Counted from the first letter of the stretch, positions 36,285 to 44,781 are shown. The stretch: 64,000 nucleotides of DNA from Methyloversatilis universalis FAM5 (GCF_000214035.2 NZ_AFHG01000043.1:1-64000), one strand, 5' to 3'. Made by a program: numbers and translations. The notes: generated by a model not told the origin, from the sequence alone.

Positions 36285-36705
36285 CTCCCTTACCCCTGAA
36301 TGGCGTCAGCGTATCTCGCAAGCATCCGATAAAGGCTTCCATCTAGGCAATCAGGTTCGCTCAAGCGCGGGCCGCAGCCTTTCGCCTATCCCAGGTGAAG
36401 ACCTCCGCAGTGGCGTCGGCGGTCACCGATTCTATCGGTCAAGCGTACTGGAGTCCGCATCTTCTCATTCGTATTGCATCAATACTTCCTCTCTCGGGCG
36501 ATTCGACGCGTCAGAGTGCAACCTTAGTGAAAATCCCAATTTGTCCCCTGGAGAGCGCCGAGTTCAGCGAACACATCCACGAGGCTGGGCAACCAGGTGC
36601 ACAACGTTTCCTTTTCGCTGCACCTGGCCATAGACCCCTAGCAGTTGAGCGCCTAGGCCCGCTGAGCGGAACCGCGCAGGTATGAACTGCAGCTTCGAGA
36701 GTCGG
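36285..36705. other. Intergenic region
   Basis: 421 bases between the start of the nuclease gene and the stop of the XRE regulator gene. It should hold the promoter of the ABC-3C trio, reading leftward. No plausible gene, hairpin or repeat was found by eye. Confidence 0.5.
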
Positions 36706-36972
36706 TCAGGAGGTTGGCGCGCCGCTAGCAGCATCACAACCCGCGTTAAACCGGTCGGCAAACTCAATGAACGGCATACCAAGTGCGATACACCATGCCC
36801 GCGCCTCGATGATGTCGAGCCGCCTCTCTCCTCGCTCGCACTTGCTAACGAAGCTCTGGGTGACACCTAATTTCGATGCCACATCTTCCTGCGTTAAGCC
36901 TCCGCTTTCTCTGGCCTCCCGGAGCAAGTCCAGAAACAGCTTGTACTGCATGGAATAGATGGACTTCTCCAT
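36706..36972 (-). CDS. XRE-family helix-turn-helix regulator (88 aa)
   Basis: Small DNA-binding protein. The HTH spans about residues 18-70: LREARESGGLTQEDVASKLGVTQSFVSKCERGERRLDIIEARAWCIALGM as landmarks LTQEDVA, TQSFVSK and GERRLD, the classic Xre/Cro pattern. An internal ATG (36951) is an alternative start. It is divergent from the gene at 37094, and a 7-7-7 inverted repeat (37022-37042) lies between them, so autoregulation and control of the neighbour are likely. Confidence 0.85.
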   Translation of the reverse strand: MEKSIYSMQYKLFLDLLREARESGGLTQEDVASKLGVTQSFVSKCERGERRLDIIEARAWCIALGMPFIEFADRFNAGCDAASGAPTS

Positions 36973-37021
36973 TGACGTCTCACATCAGAAGGAACGTCAG
37001 GGAGCTTGAAGTCTATTTTCG

Positions 37022-37042
37022 AATAGTCCAAAATCGACTATT
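37022..37042. promoter_or_regulatory. Operator-like inverted repeat between divergent genes
   Basis: AATAGTC-CAAAATC-GACTATT, perfect 7-bp arms with a 7-nt spacer. A further CTATT-TTCG-AATAG overlaps its left arm. It is the likely binding site of the XRE regulator encoded at 36706-36972. Confidence 0.65.
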
Positions 37043-37093
37043 TGCCAATTTTGTTGGAACGGTTGTCTTCACTATCAAAAGGATGGAGTCGCC

Positions 37094-37561
37094 TTGGACA
37101 ATGTAAGGAAGGCTATGGACGCGCTGCTTTCATGCGGCGATGTAGACCTCATGGAACCATCTGGCAAGAAGTTGGCAGCTCGAGAAGAGTGCTTCGTTAC
37201 CCCTCCTGAGAGTCTTTCTGGCATGCCCCTTGTCTACGCAACTTACGAGGGTTCAGGCGTCGTTGGTAGCCCAACGGCGGGCTTCGCCTACTTCGTCGAG
37301 AAGAACGATACCTTGGTTGTGATAAGCGCTGACCGCACTAGGGTTAGGCACATATCGCAAGAACAAATCATGCAGACGGTCGCAATGAGGGTCGCCCAAT
37401 CGCTAGGCGCTAGTTTTCTGGTCCATGGAACACAGGTGCTCTGCAACATCAAAGGTGTCTCTCAAACTGGAGAAACCTACGGCGAGGCTGCCTTGAGAGC
37501 CATCCTTGCGTTTGAACGTGCTGAACAAGACGGTCAGGCAAGCGGCGGCCCACTTCGCTAA
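37094..37561 (+). CDS. Hypothetical protein (155 aa)
   Basis: Not recognised. TTG 37094 has GGAG 5 nt upstream; ATG 37115 with an AAGGA close by is an alternative. The protein is soluble with an alpha/beta profile: FAYFVEKNDTLVVISADRTRVRHIS is beta-rich, and the C-terminal half is helical and Ala-rich. It is divergent from the XRE regulator and shares the operator region. It could be an effector controlled by that regulator, but no toxin family was identified. Confidence 0.6.
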   Translation: MDNVRKAMDALLSCGDVDLMEPSGKKLAAREECFVTPPESLSGMPLVYATYEGSGVVGSPTAGFAYFVEKNDTLVVISADRTRVRHISQEQIMQTVAMRVAQSLGASFLVHGTQVLCNIKGVSQTGETYGEAALRAILAFERAEQDGQASGGPLR

Positions 37562-37779
37562 GCCTCATCTACCGGTACGACCGGCAGCTCGTGCGAACGT
37601 CGTCGGAACCGTCGGCTAAAGACAAACAGAGCCCCACATCCAGCCGCGGTGATGCCCGCTGTGCGCATTCATGATGTGAACAACCGACATCGCGCCATCG
37701 GTCCTATCATTTGGATTGCATGCTCGCTTACGACGAAAGTGTGAACTCTGTTCGCGGGGCCGTTGCGAGCCATCGGTGC

Positions 37780-38991
37780 TCACTTGCCGTGATGCCGAAA
37801 TGCCTTCCAGAGCATCAAGTCGTATCCAATCTTCAAGACCCCGCAGGCGACCAGTGGTGCGGCAAGCCAGCCCGCTGCGAACAGTGCCCCACCTATGGTT
37901 GGGCTGATGGCAGAGGCTAGGCTGCGCGGGACTGCAGTAAAACTCGCTGCTGCGGCCCGCTCCGCCGGAGTCACCACTTCCATCACGAAGGCGCTGCGCA
38001 CCGGTACGTCCATTTGCGACAGCAACGCCCGCACGAAGAGCAACGCAAACGTGAGTTCGAGATGGGGCACGAAGGCCGCCACGATGAGGCACACGCTGGC
38101 GGGGATGTGAGTGAACACCATCGTATTCACCAAGCCTATGCGCTCAGCAACCTTTGGTGCGACAAGCTGCGACACGGCCGACAATAATCCAGCCCAGAAG
38201 AAGAAGCTGCCTGCGGCCAGCAGTGACAGGTCGAAGCGCTGAAACAGCCACAGCGCCATCAAGGCATTGATGGCCAGCCCACCCGCGAAGGAATCCAGGG
38301 AGAACAACAACGCCAACCGGACAACAATGCCCTTCGATTCGCCGAGCGGCTGTGGCGCGGAGACTTCCAATTCCCGTTCTGGTGCGGGCAGTCTTCGATA
38401 CAGCAGCCAGACCACGCCGCCCACTAGGCCATAGAACGCGAACATCACCCTGAAGGCAGTCAGTTGTCCAACACCCGTGGCCGCCACCAACAATTGTGGT
38501 ACCCCGGAAGCTAGGGCGCCCAATGCAGCAAACAGTGCGCCCAACAGGGAGTAGCGAGCAAATAGGTCCGTTCGCGCCGCGCCGTGGCTGGACTCAGCCA
38601 GGCGCGCATGCTCGAGCGGCAAGAACACGCTGACATCCCCGGAGCTTGGGTTGAGGGTGCCCACGAAGGCGACCAGGAGCAGCGGCCAGAAGCTCGACAA
38701 GCTGGCGAAAGACAGTCCGGTGCCGAGCATGAGCAACGCCGCGCCCAGCAGCAGGCGGCGGTGATGGAAGCGATGGCCCCAGGCTCCTACTGCCAGGGTT
38801 GCGAAGGCTGACCCCAGCAGTGTGGCCGTGCTCAGTAGGCCCACATCGAGCGTGCCGAAGCCGAGTGCCAGCAGGTAGGCCGGCAGCAGAACCGCCACAT
38901 AACCATCGGCGAAGGCCCGCAGCGCTTTCCCTACCAGGAGCGGTAGCACGACCCGGTCGGCACCCGCTGGCAGCAACCACCGTTCAATCAC
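37780..38991 (-). CDS. MFS transporter in the chromate operon
   Basis: 403 residues from GTG 38991, which overlaps the upstream stop as GTGA. About 12 hydrophobic helices are visible, with the MFS cytoplasmic loop between helices 2 and 3 (GAWGHRFHHRRLLLGAAL). A longer frame start at 39042 would overlap the previous gene by 55 nt and is less likely. It is the last of five translationally coupled genes and is probably an inner-membrane exporter related to chromate or sulfur-oxyanion stress. The substrate is not known from sequence. Confidence 0.85.
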   Translation of the reverse strand: MIERWLLPAGADRVVLPLLVGKALRAFADGYVAVLLPAYLLALGFGTLDVGLLSTATLLGSAFATLAVGAWGHRFHHRRLLLGAALLMLGTGLSFASLSSFWPLLLVAFVGTLNPSSGDVSVFLPLEHARLAESSHGAARTDLFARYSLLGALFAALGALASGVPQLLVAATGVGQLTAFRVMFAFYGLVGGVVWLLYRRLPAPERELEVSAPQPLGESKGIVVRLALLFSLDSFAGGLAINALMALWLFQRFDLSLLAAGSFFFWAGLLSAVSQLVAPKVAERIGLVNTMVFTHIPASVCLIVAAFVPHLELTFALLFVRALLSQMDVPVRSAFVMEVVTPAERAAAASFTAVPRSLASAISPTIGGALFAAGWLAAPLVACGVLKIGYDLMLWKAFRHHGK

Positions 38992-39443
38992 GCCAGCCCC
39001 AAGAAGCGCCCCATCTTCTTGAGCGGGGTATCGGCACACCAAGCGTAGAGCGCGTCGTAGATGACCATGCCATGCGCCAGCATCTCGTGGTCGTCGGTGA
39101 GGTTCAGCGACAGGCCCTTTGAGATGGCCAACAGGCCGGCAGACTCGCTAGATAGCTCCGGCTGCCCACAATCCGCACCGCGTACGATGAGCGCCAGCTT
39201 GTCGAGCGCCGCATCGCGTAGTTGGTACTTGGCGATGAAGGCATCGAAGCTGCACTGGTCCCCGTGATGCCCCAACTCGACATTGGGCACGTCGTAGGGG
39301 ATGGCGCCGGTCTCGTTCGCAATCCGCATCACGTCGCCTGCCGGCACGTAGAGAAACTCCGGACTGTCATCGACGAAGCGGGTCACCAGCCAAGGACAGG
39401 CGATGCGGTCAATCTTGGGACGCTCTCGTGTAATCCACTTCAT
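38988..39443 (-). CDS. ChrB C-terminal-domain protein (chromate resistance)
   Basis: 151 residues from ATG 39443, preceded by GGAGGTGA. The sequence is that of the ChrB C-terminal (chrome_Resist) domain as a stand-alone protein: MKWITRERPKIDRIACPWLVTRFVDD, ELGHHGDQCSFDAF and DCGQPELS. The same IDRIACPWL-like block recurs in the full ChrB encoded upstream (RLACAWLIRRYID), so the operon has two versions of this domain. The A-C-P-W and H-H residues might bind metal. Its start overlaps the stop of the previous gene (ATGA). Confidence 0.82.
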   Translation of the reverse strand: MKWITRERPKIDRIACPWLVTRFVDDSPEFLYVPAGDVMRIANETGAIPYDVPNVELGHHGDQCSFDAFIAKYQLRDAALDKLALIVRGADCGQPELSSESAGLLAISKGLSLNLTDDHEMLAHGMVIYDALYAWCADTPLKKMGRFLGLA

Positions 39444-39838
39444 CGGGTCACCTCCATCGGTTTGGGAGACAGCGGAGTCAGCTTGCCGGTCAGCACTTCC
39501 TGGCCATCCAGGAAAAGGCGGATGGACGCTCCCTGCTGGCGAACCTCGTAGCAAGCCTCAGGGTCCCGGGACTTCGTCCAGCGCCAGCACAGCTCACTGC
39601 CGGCAACCCGCCAGTACCCTTGCGTGGGCCTGCCCATGTCCGTCCCGCGCAAGTCCCCACGCTCCAGGAACTGGTAGGCAAAGTGGACGCCATCGCCGAA
39701 GTCCTGGTTGGTGAAGGCTTGCGTGAGCGCCGTGCCTCGCAGCTTCAGCCAGCCTTTGTCGGCAGCCGTCGTATTGAAGGCGACTGCCAGGGTCGCCACG
39801 GCGAAGGACCATCGCGCCGCGCACACATTGAGTTTCAC
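39440..39838 (-). CDS. Small exported protein of the chromate operon (132 aa)
   Basis: Starts at GTG 39838, overlapping the chrA stop (GTGA). The frame continues upstream but only as chrA antiframe. The N-terminal 26 residues form a signal peptide (basic N-region, WSFAVATLAVAF core, AAD cleavage area). The mature part is beta-rich with four Trp and two Cys (SELCWRWTKSRDPEACYEV) that could make a disulfide. No named family recognised. Its place between chrA and the ChrB-like gene suggests a periplasmic accessory role in chromate resistance. Confidence 0.72.
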   Translation of the reverse strand: MKLNVCAARWSFAVATLAVAFNTTAADKGWLKLRGTALTQAFTNQDFGDGVHFAYQFLERGDLRGTDMGRPTQGYWRVAGSELCWRWTKSRDPEACYEVRQQGASIRLFLDGQEVLTGKLTPLSPKPMEVTR

Positions 39839-41199
39839 AGAAGGAACGTCTTCAGCAGGAAGCCGAGCAGTGCACACCCGGCAATCACATGAATGACATT
39901 TGCCTTGAAGCGGAACAACGCAATCGCTGCCCCCAAGGCAATCAGCGCTGACACCCACTCGAACGAGCCTTCGAAACCCTTGGGCCACAGGACGTGGTAA
40001 CCAAAGAACAGAGCCAAGTTCAAGATGACGCCAACCACCGCCGCCGTGATGGCGGTCAGCGGCGCGGTGAATTTCAGGTCGTTGTGGGTCGTCTCGATGA
40101 AGGGGCCACCCAGCAGGATGAAGACGAAGGACGGCAGGAAGGTGAACCAAGTGACCAGCGTTGCCGCGACCGCACCCGCAAGGAACAGGCTATCCGGACC
40201 AAATACCGCTTTGACATAGCCGCCCACAAAGCCGACGAAGGTAACAACCATGATGAGCGGGCCGGGAGTTGTTTCCCCCAGCGCCAGGCCGTCAATCATT
40301 TGGGTCGGCGTCAGCCAGCCGTAGTGACCGACCGCCCCCTGATAGACATAAGGCAGCACGGCGTAGGCTCCGCCGAAAGTCAGTAATGCCGCCTTGGTGA
40401 AGAACCAGCCCATCTGAGTCAGGGTGTGGTCCCAACCGTAGCCAGCGGTCAGCAGTCCCATCGGCACCAGCCACAGCAGGATGCCGATGAGTGCGACCTT
40501 CACCAGTTTGCTCCAGGCGAATAGAGCATGCTCAGGCGTCGGCGTATCGTCATCAATCAACGCTCGGCCAAAAGACTTGTCTGCTTTGCCATGCCCACCA
40601 CCGGCCTTGAATTTGTCCGGAGCGATACGCCCACCGAAGTAACCAATCACCGCCGCCATCGCTACGATGGCCGGGAACGGCACGTTGAGCGCAAAGATGG
40701 CAACGAAGGAGACCGCCGCAATAGCCCACAGCACATTGTTCTTCAAGGCACGCGAACCGATGCGGTGCGCCGCCTGGACGACGATGGCCGTCACCGCAGG
40801 CTTGATGCCGTAGAACAGCCCCGCCACCAGCGCCACATGGCCAAACGCAATGTAGACCCACGACAGCCCAATCAGGATGAACAACGAGGGCAGCACGAAT
40901 AGACCACCCGCAATGATGCCGCCCCAGGTGCGGTGCATCAGCCAGCCGATGTAGGTAGCCAACTGCTGGGCCTCGGGGCCGGGCAGCACCATGCAGTAGT
41001 TCAGCGCATGCAGGAAGCGGCGTTCGGAAATCCAGCGTCGGCGCTCCACCAGTTCCTGATGCATGATGGCAATCTGCCCTGCGGGGCCACCAAAGCTGAT
41101 GAACCCAAGCTTCAGCCAGAACAAGAAGGCTTGCCAGAAGCTGACCTCCGCGGGGAGGCCATCGCTTGTTTCGTTTGTTGCTGTCAGGGTCGCGTTCAT
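39835..41199 (-). CDS. chrA: Chromate transporter ChrA
   Basis: 454-residue inner-membrane protein of the long-chain CHR family with two homologous halves. Typical motifs are present in each half: FGGPAGQIAIMHQELVERRRW and FGGAYAVLPYVYQGAV, plus PGPEAQQLATYIGW and LGETTPGPLIMVVTFVGF. ChrA exports chromate using the proton motive force. Start and stop are coupled to chrB and to the small exported protein by 4-bp overlaps. Confidence 0.95.
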   Translation of the reverse strand: MNATLTATNETSDGLPAEVSFWQAFLFWLKLGFISFGGPAGQIAIMHQELVERRRWISERRFLHALNYCMVLPGPEAQQLATYIGWLMHRTWGGIIAGGLFVLPSLFILIGLSWVYIAFGHVALVAGLFYGIKPAVTAIVVQAAHRIGSRALKNNVLWAIAAVSFVAIFALNVPFPAIVAMAAVIGYFGGRIAPDKFKAGGGHGKADKSFGRALIDDDTPTPEHALFAWSKLVKVALIGILLWLVPMGLLTAGYGWDHTLTQMGWFFTKAALLTFGGAYAVLPYVYQGAVGHYGWLTPTQMIDGLALGETTPGPLIMVVTFVGFVGGYVKAVFGPDSLFLAGAVAATLVTWFTFLPSFVFILLGGPFIETTHNDLKFTAPLTAITAAVVGVILNLALFFGYHVLWPKGFEGSFEWVSALIALGAAIALFRFKANVIHVIAGCALLGFLLKTFLL

Positions 41200-42134
41200 G
41201 ATTTCGGGCCTTTCTCAAATGAGGCCAGTAGTCCGTCAAAAATTCGGCTCGCCAGCGCGAGGAGTTCGTCGTCATCGGGGATGGTGTCGCGTAAGCCGGC
41301 CAGAGCGCTCTCGATGCCCGCTGCCTCCAGTGGCTGTACGCCGCCCACATCCAGGAAATGCACCAAGGCCCCAAGCCTCTGAAGGGCCGGCGTCTCCAGG
41401 TTGAAGTTGGCAAGCAGCACTTCGAAACTCACCCGGGCGCCGACGTGAGTGAACGTGGCGCCGTCGAAATCGAACCCGAGCGCATCCGCCGGGCAATCCG
41501 CAGGCGTTGCCAGCCAGAGAACCTTGGCTTGCGGGTCGATGTAGCGGCGAATCAACCAGGCACAGGCCAGCCGGTCCACCCAGGGACGCCGCCGGGTCGC
41601 CCAGACTCGCCCTTGGTAGTCCTGGATACTCAAGCGGGCAATGGCCTCATCGACCGGATGGGGTTCATCAGGAGACAAGGCCCAAGCCGCCCGCTGTTCG
41701 AGGTCGCGCAAAGCCTCGTCAGCCTGTTTCTGAGCTTCTCCTGGGAAGAAGTCGATGGCCGCCAGGTTGGTGAATGCCTTACGTAGCTTGCGCGCTTGCT
41801 TCAAGGCTTCGTTGGCCGTGTCCGGACGGAGGCTCTCGCGTGCCGCCGAGATGTCGCCCAGCAGATTGGCGAACTCGGTACTGCGGTCAAACAACGCCGC
41901 GAAGTTGCCGTCACGGGGCTCTTCAAGACGAACCACCAGCGCCGTCCCCTCCGCCGCACGAACGTCCGTCGCAACGGTATCCAGCGTGCTTTGGCAGTCC
42001 TCACGTTCCGGCATCAGATAGACGCCATCGCGCAGGACGGCGGCGCCGGATGCCTTGAGGTTTCGCCAAGCCCGCATACGGGCCGTAGCGTTCTCAGTAG
42101 GCAGACTGGTAATGAGTGCAATCCATGTGTTCAT
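41196..42134 (-). CDS. chrB: Chromate resistance regulator ChrB
   Basis: 312 residues with the two-part ChrB structure. The N-terminal half (WIALITSLPTENATARMRAWRNLKASGAAVLRDGVYLMPE) has a winged-helix-like arrangement and is known to act as a chromate-responsive repressor in other species. The C-terminal half (VDRLACAWLIRRYIDPQAKVLWLA, TFTHVGARVSFEVLL) is the chrome_Resist domain. It is first in the five-gene operon. Upstream lie three phased CTACA repeats that could be its operator. Confidence 0.93.
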   Translation of the reverse strand: MNTWIALITSLPTENATARMRAWRNLKASGAAVLRDGVYLMPEREDCQSTLDTVATDVRAAEGTALVVRLEEPRDGNFAALFDRSTEFANLLGDISAARESLRPDTANEALKQARKLRKAFTNLAAIDFFPGEAQKQADEALRDLEQRAAWALSPDEPHPVDEAIARLSIQDYQGRVWATRRRPWVDRLACAWLIRRYIDPQAKVLWLATPADCPADALGFDFDGATFTHVGARVSFEVLLANFNLETPALQRLGALVHFLDVGGVQPLEAAGIESALAGLRDTIPDDDELLALASRIFDGLLASFEKGPKS

Positions 42135-42142
42135 GAATACAC

Positions 42143-42187
42143 TCTACATGCCAGTAACGAATTCTACAAATACGTTCTCTTGCTACA
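42143..42187. promoter_or_regulatory. Three phased CTACA direct repeats between chrB and the DMT exporter
   Basis: TCTACA at 42143-42148 and 42163-42168 and GCTACA at 42182-42187, spaced 20 and 19 nt, i.e. about two helical turns. On the minus strand TTGTAG and TAGAGT, 17 nt apart, could be the chrB promoter overlapping the repeats. This is consistent with a ChrB operator. Confidence 0.45.
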
Positions 42188-42247
42188 CATATCTCTCAAT
42201 CTTCAGCGGCATGCCACAATTTGACCGATGCACTTCCTACCTCTGCC

Positions 42248-43300
42248 ATGAACCTACGTAGCTCATCCTTCAACCCCGGCGTCGTGGCTGCACTGGTTGC
42301 CGCCCTGCTGTTCGGAGCAAGCGCTCCTATCGCCAAACGGCTGCTTCAGGAAACCAGCCCCTGGATACTTGCTGGGCTGTTCTACCTGGGCTCCGGGATT
42401 GGCTTGAGCGTTTATCGCCTAGTCACACGTGCCCAAGCGGTATCGCTTCAACGAGGAGAGGCGGGTTGGCTCGCTGGCGCGGTGCTAAGCGGCGGTGTCG
42501 GCGGTCCGATTTTGCTCATGTTTGGCCTGACCGGCATGCCTGCTTCAGGGGCGGCGCTCTTGCTGAATGCCGAAGGCGTCCTGACGGCGCTACTGGCCTG
42601 GATAGTGTTCAAGGAGAATTTCGACCGCCGCATTGCGCTGGGCATGCTCGCCATTGCCTGCGGAGCGGTGATTCTGAGCTGGCCGGGCGAAGCCAGGTTT
42701 GCCGGCGCGCTGCCGGCCCTGGCGATTCTGGGCGCCTGCTTGTGCTGGGCCATCGACAACAACCTGACTCGCAAGGTCGCGTTGGCGGACGCAACCTGGA
42801 TTGCCGCCGTAAAAGGAACCGTGGCCGGTAGCGTGAACCTCGGGCTGGGTTTGGCAGTGGGGGCCGAGCTACCCACTCTTTGGGTCACGCCAACCGCCAT
42901 GTTGGTTGGCCTGCTGGCCTACGGGGTGAGTCTCGTCCTGTTCGTGGTAGGCATGCGGCATCTGGGCACCGCTCGAACCGGGGCCTATTTCTCCGTTGCG
43001 CCATTCTTTGGCGCCGTGCTGGCGGTGCTGAGTGGAGAGCCCATCACGCTGCCTCTACTGCTGGCAGGCGCCCTGATGGCGCTGGGTATCTGGTTGCACC
43101 TCACCGAGCGGCATGAACATCAGCATGCCCACGAAGCGATGGAGCACAGTCATGAGCATGCCCATGACGAGCACCACCAACACACTCATGAATCCCCGAT
43201 TGCTTCGGGCGCCAAGCACACCCATCTGCACAAGCATGAGCCGATGGTCCATATCCATACCCATTTTCCGGATGCACACCATCAAGGACACAGCCACTGA
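42248..43300 (+). CDS. DMT-family (EamA) exporter with a histidine-rich C-terminus
   Basis: 350 residues from ATG 42248 (the frame is open to 42221). Ten hydrophobic helices with two EamA repeats occupy residues 10-290, including GVVAALVAALLFGASAPIAKRLL and ALPALAILGACLCWAIDNNLTR. The final 65 residues are a soluble tail with about 25 histidines (HEHQHAHEAMEHSHEHAH and similar), a likely metal-binding region. It is divergent from chrB, sharing the intergenic region. It is probably a metal or metabolite exporter of the resistance cargo; the metal is unknown. Confidence 0.87.
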   Translation: MNLRSSSFNPGVVAALVAALLFGASAPIAKRLLQETSPWILAGLFYLGSGIGLSVYRLVTRAQAVSLQRGEAGWLAGAVLSGGVGGPILLMFGLTGMPASGAALLLNAEGVLTALLAWIVFKENFDRRIALGMLAIACGAVILSWPGEARFAGALPALAILGACLCWAIDNNLTRKVALADATWIAAVKGTVAGSVNLGLGLAVGAELPTLWVTPTAMLVGLLAYGVSLVLFVVGMRHLGTARTGAYFSVAPFFGAVLAVLSGEPITLPLLLAGALMALGIWLHLTERHEHQHAHEAMEHSHEHAHDEHHQHTHESPIASGAKHTHLHKHEPMVHIHTHFPDAHHQGHSH

Positions 43301-43317
43301 GGCTTGGCTTACCTAGT

Positions 43318-43650
43318 TCAAGGCTTTCCGGCCTTCTGCATCCGTGGTTTGCTGGCCCGCTGACGAGGGGCCGCCTCCCGAGTGAGCATCAGCGGATTGA
43401 TAGTGGGAACCGGGGCAATCATGTCGAGCCAAGCCTGTCTCCCCAGGGCGCGGATGACCAGAATCAGCGTCCGCAGTGATGAGCCCGCTCCACTTTCCAG
43501 GTTGCGCAGGGTGCGGAGGCTGATGCCGGCCCGCTCAGCCAGGGTCGCCTGGTCCAGGTTGCGGTGGATTCGAAGGGTCTTCAGCCGTTCGCCCAGCGCT
43601 GCCTCCATCTCGGCCGGAGTCTGATGCTGCGGGGTCTCGTTCGTTGTCAC
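43318..43650 (-). CDS. XRE/HipB-like HTH regulator (110 aa), without a HipA partner
   Basis: HTH in residues 20-70 (LGERLKTLRIHRNLDQATLAERAGISLRTLRNLESG), followed by LRTLILVIRALGRQAWLDMI, the usual HipB-like continuation, and a basic tail. HipB-type antitoxins normally precede hipA, but here the gene is followed within 18 nt by the convergent end of the DMT exporter gene, so no toxin is encoded. Two palindromes of the form AGGCAA...TTGCCT lie just upstream and are the likely operators. Confidence 0.82.
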   Translation of the reverse strand: MTTNETPQHQTPAEMEAALGERLKTLRIHRNLDQATLAERAGISLRTLRNLESGAGSSLRTLILVIRALGRQAWLDMIAPVPTINPLMLTREAAPRQRASKPRMQKAGKP

Positions 43651-43676
43651 TTCGCCCTGTACCTGCTTGTAATAAC

Positions 43677-43737
43677 AGGCAATATTATTCCTCTTATTTT
43701 CCCCTGCGGTGGCAATTTAACAGGCAAATTATTGCCT
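43677..43737. promoter_or_regulatory. Two palindromic operator-like sites upstream of the HipB-like gene
   Basis: AGGCAATATTATTCCT (43677-43692, imperfect) and AGGCAAATTATTGCCT (43722-43737, perfect 6-4-6 palindrome), 45 nt apart, in an AT-rich stretch 27-87 nt upstream of the regulator start. They fit dimer binding sites for autorepression. Confidence 0.6.
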
Positions 43738-43807
43738 TTTGCTGCGGATGCTCTATGCGCCGCTGACCCCAGGGCGCCGCTGCAGATTGATACCTGCACA
43801 CGGGCGG

Positions 43808-44047
43808 TCACTCACCATTGAACATGCGCTCGATTTCTGAGCTATGAGAGGCGTCAATGTCATCGGGCACCTCGAACATTCCTTTGGCAACACCTAGCCG
43901 TCTTTCCGTGGCTGCTGTGGCGGGCACGAGTTTCGCGACAGGGTGTCCGGCTCGAGTGATGACGACCTCGTTCAGCTCACCACTCTCCAGCCTCGCGACT
44001 AGCCTGGACAATGAGGCTTTTACCTTCGAGAGGTCAATGGGCTCCAT
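43808..44047 (-). CDS. Phd/YefM-type antitoxin-like protein (79 aa)
   Basis: The N-terminal domain is typical of Phd antitoxins: MEPIDLSKVKASLSRLVARLESGELNEVVITRAGHPVAKLVP, with landmarks SKVKASLSRL, VVITRAGHPVAKL. The C-terminal tail (DDIDASHSSEIERMFNGE) would neutralise a toxin. No Doc, RelE or PIN toxin gene is found within the next 140 nt downstream, so it appears orphaned. Confidence 0.82.
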   Translation of the reverse strand: MEPIDLSKVKASLSRLVARLESGELNEVVITRAGHPVAKLVPATAATERRLGVAKGMFEVPDDIDASHSSEIERMFNGE

Positions 44048-44145
44048 GTCGCACGCCTCCTGAATCTCACCATTGAACGAACGGCGCTGGCCACCTGGAC
44101 GGTCTCAATTTCGGATAGCAGCTGCAGTTCAACGATGCGCTTGCT

Positions 44146-44781
44146 CTAGCGTGCCAGGAAATCTGCTGCGGCGAATTTGATGCGTCCAGGTAGGAGCGGG
44201 AGCGCTTGCAGGGGCGTCAATCCGCCCAAGGACTCGTGGGGGCTGGTGAAGAACCACAGCTTGTTCTGGCCGGGCATGTCGCCCAGAGATTTCGTCACCG
44301 CCTCCAGCTTTCGTCTGGCCGGCGTCGCGCACAGGTAGAACGCGGGGAAGTAGTCGGTGGCGTCCACCCGCACCGTGAACATCCGCCGGGCATTGACAGC
44401 TTGAGAGAGCGCTCGGGCGGACAGGTGGAGACCGCTCTGTAGTGCTGTCGCCGTAATCAATTCGCCATCTTCCACCCACTGCCGGCGAGCGGCCAAAGCC
44501 AGGTCTTCTACGAGGGCACGCAGGCCGCGTCCCATCCTTTTGCCTGCGCCTGCTCGCACAGGGCGAGAGAGCGTCGCCTTGGAGGTGGGCGGATTGTTGA
44601 CTTCAAGATACAACGCAATTTCCTGCTTCAGACGCCGGCCCAATTCCGCGTCGGGGAGCGCGAGGAGTGCCCTGACTGCAGTCTCCCCGCACGTCCTGGC
44701 GGCCAGCGCTCCGGCGAGGAGTGCTTCGTAGGTGTCTTGGTCGAGCTGCGGGCCGGTCGTGTCGGTGAGGTGCGTTTTCAT
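44146..44781 (-). CDS. Hypothetical protein, possibly MbcA/ParS-like at the C-terminus (211 aa)
   Basis: No firm family. The N-terminal half is helical and basic (RAGAGKRMGRGLRALVEDLALAARRQW). A middle segment reads like a helix-turn-helix (ITATALQSGLHLSARALSQAVNARRMFTV). The C-terminal WFFTSPHESLGGLTPLQALPLL resembles the Xre/MbcA/ParS antitoxin ending, in which a toxin-binding helix ends with a P-x-x-x-L pattern. It lies 98 nt upstream of the Phd-like gene and 27 nt downstream of the phosphatase gene. A DNA-binding regulator is a reasonable guess. Confidence 0.65.
   Translation of the reverse strand: MKTHLTDTTGPQLDQDTYEALLAGALAARTCGETAVRALLALPDAELGRRLKQEIALYLEVNNPPTSKATLSRPVRAGAGKRMGRGLRALVEDLALAARRQWVEDGELITATALQSGLHLSARALSQAVNARRMFTVRVDATDYFPAFYLCATPARRKLEAVTKSLGDMPGQNKLWFFTSPHESLGGLTPLQALPLLPGRIKFAAADFLAR

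Noticed and set aside
39839-40150. N-terminal extension of the small exported chromate-operon protein
   Set aside because: The extension is antiframe of chrA. A GTG overlapping the chrA stop followed by a signal peptide is the better start.
43651-43807. A toxin gene between the two antitoxin-like genes
   Set aside because: Only about 155 AT-rich bases with operator palindromes; no open frame of useful length.
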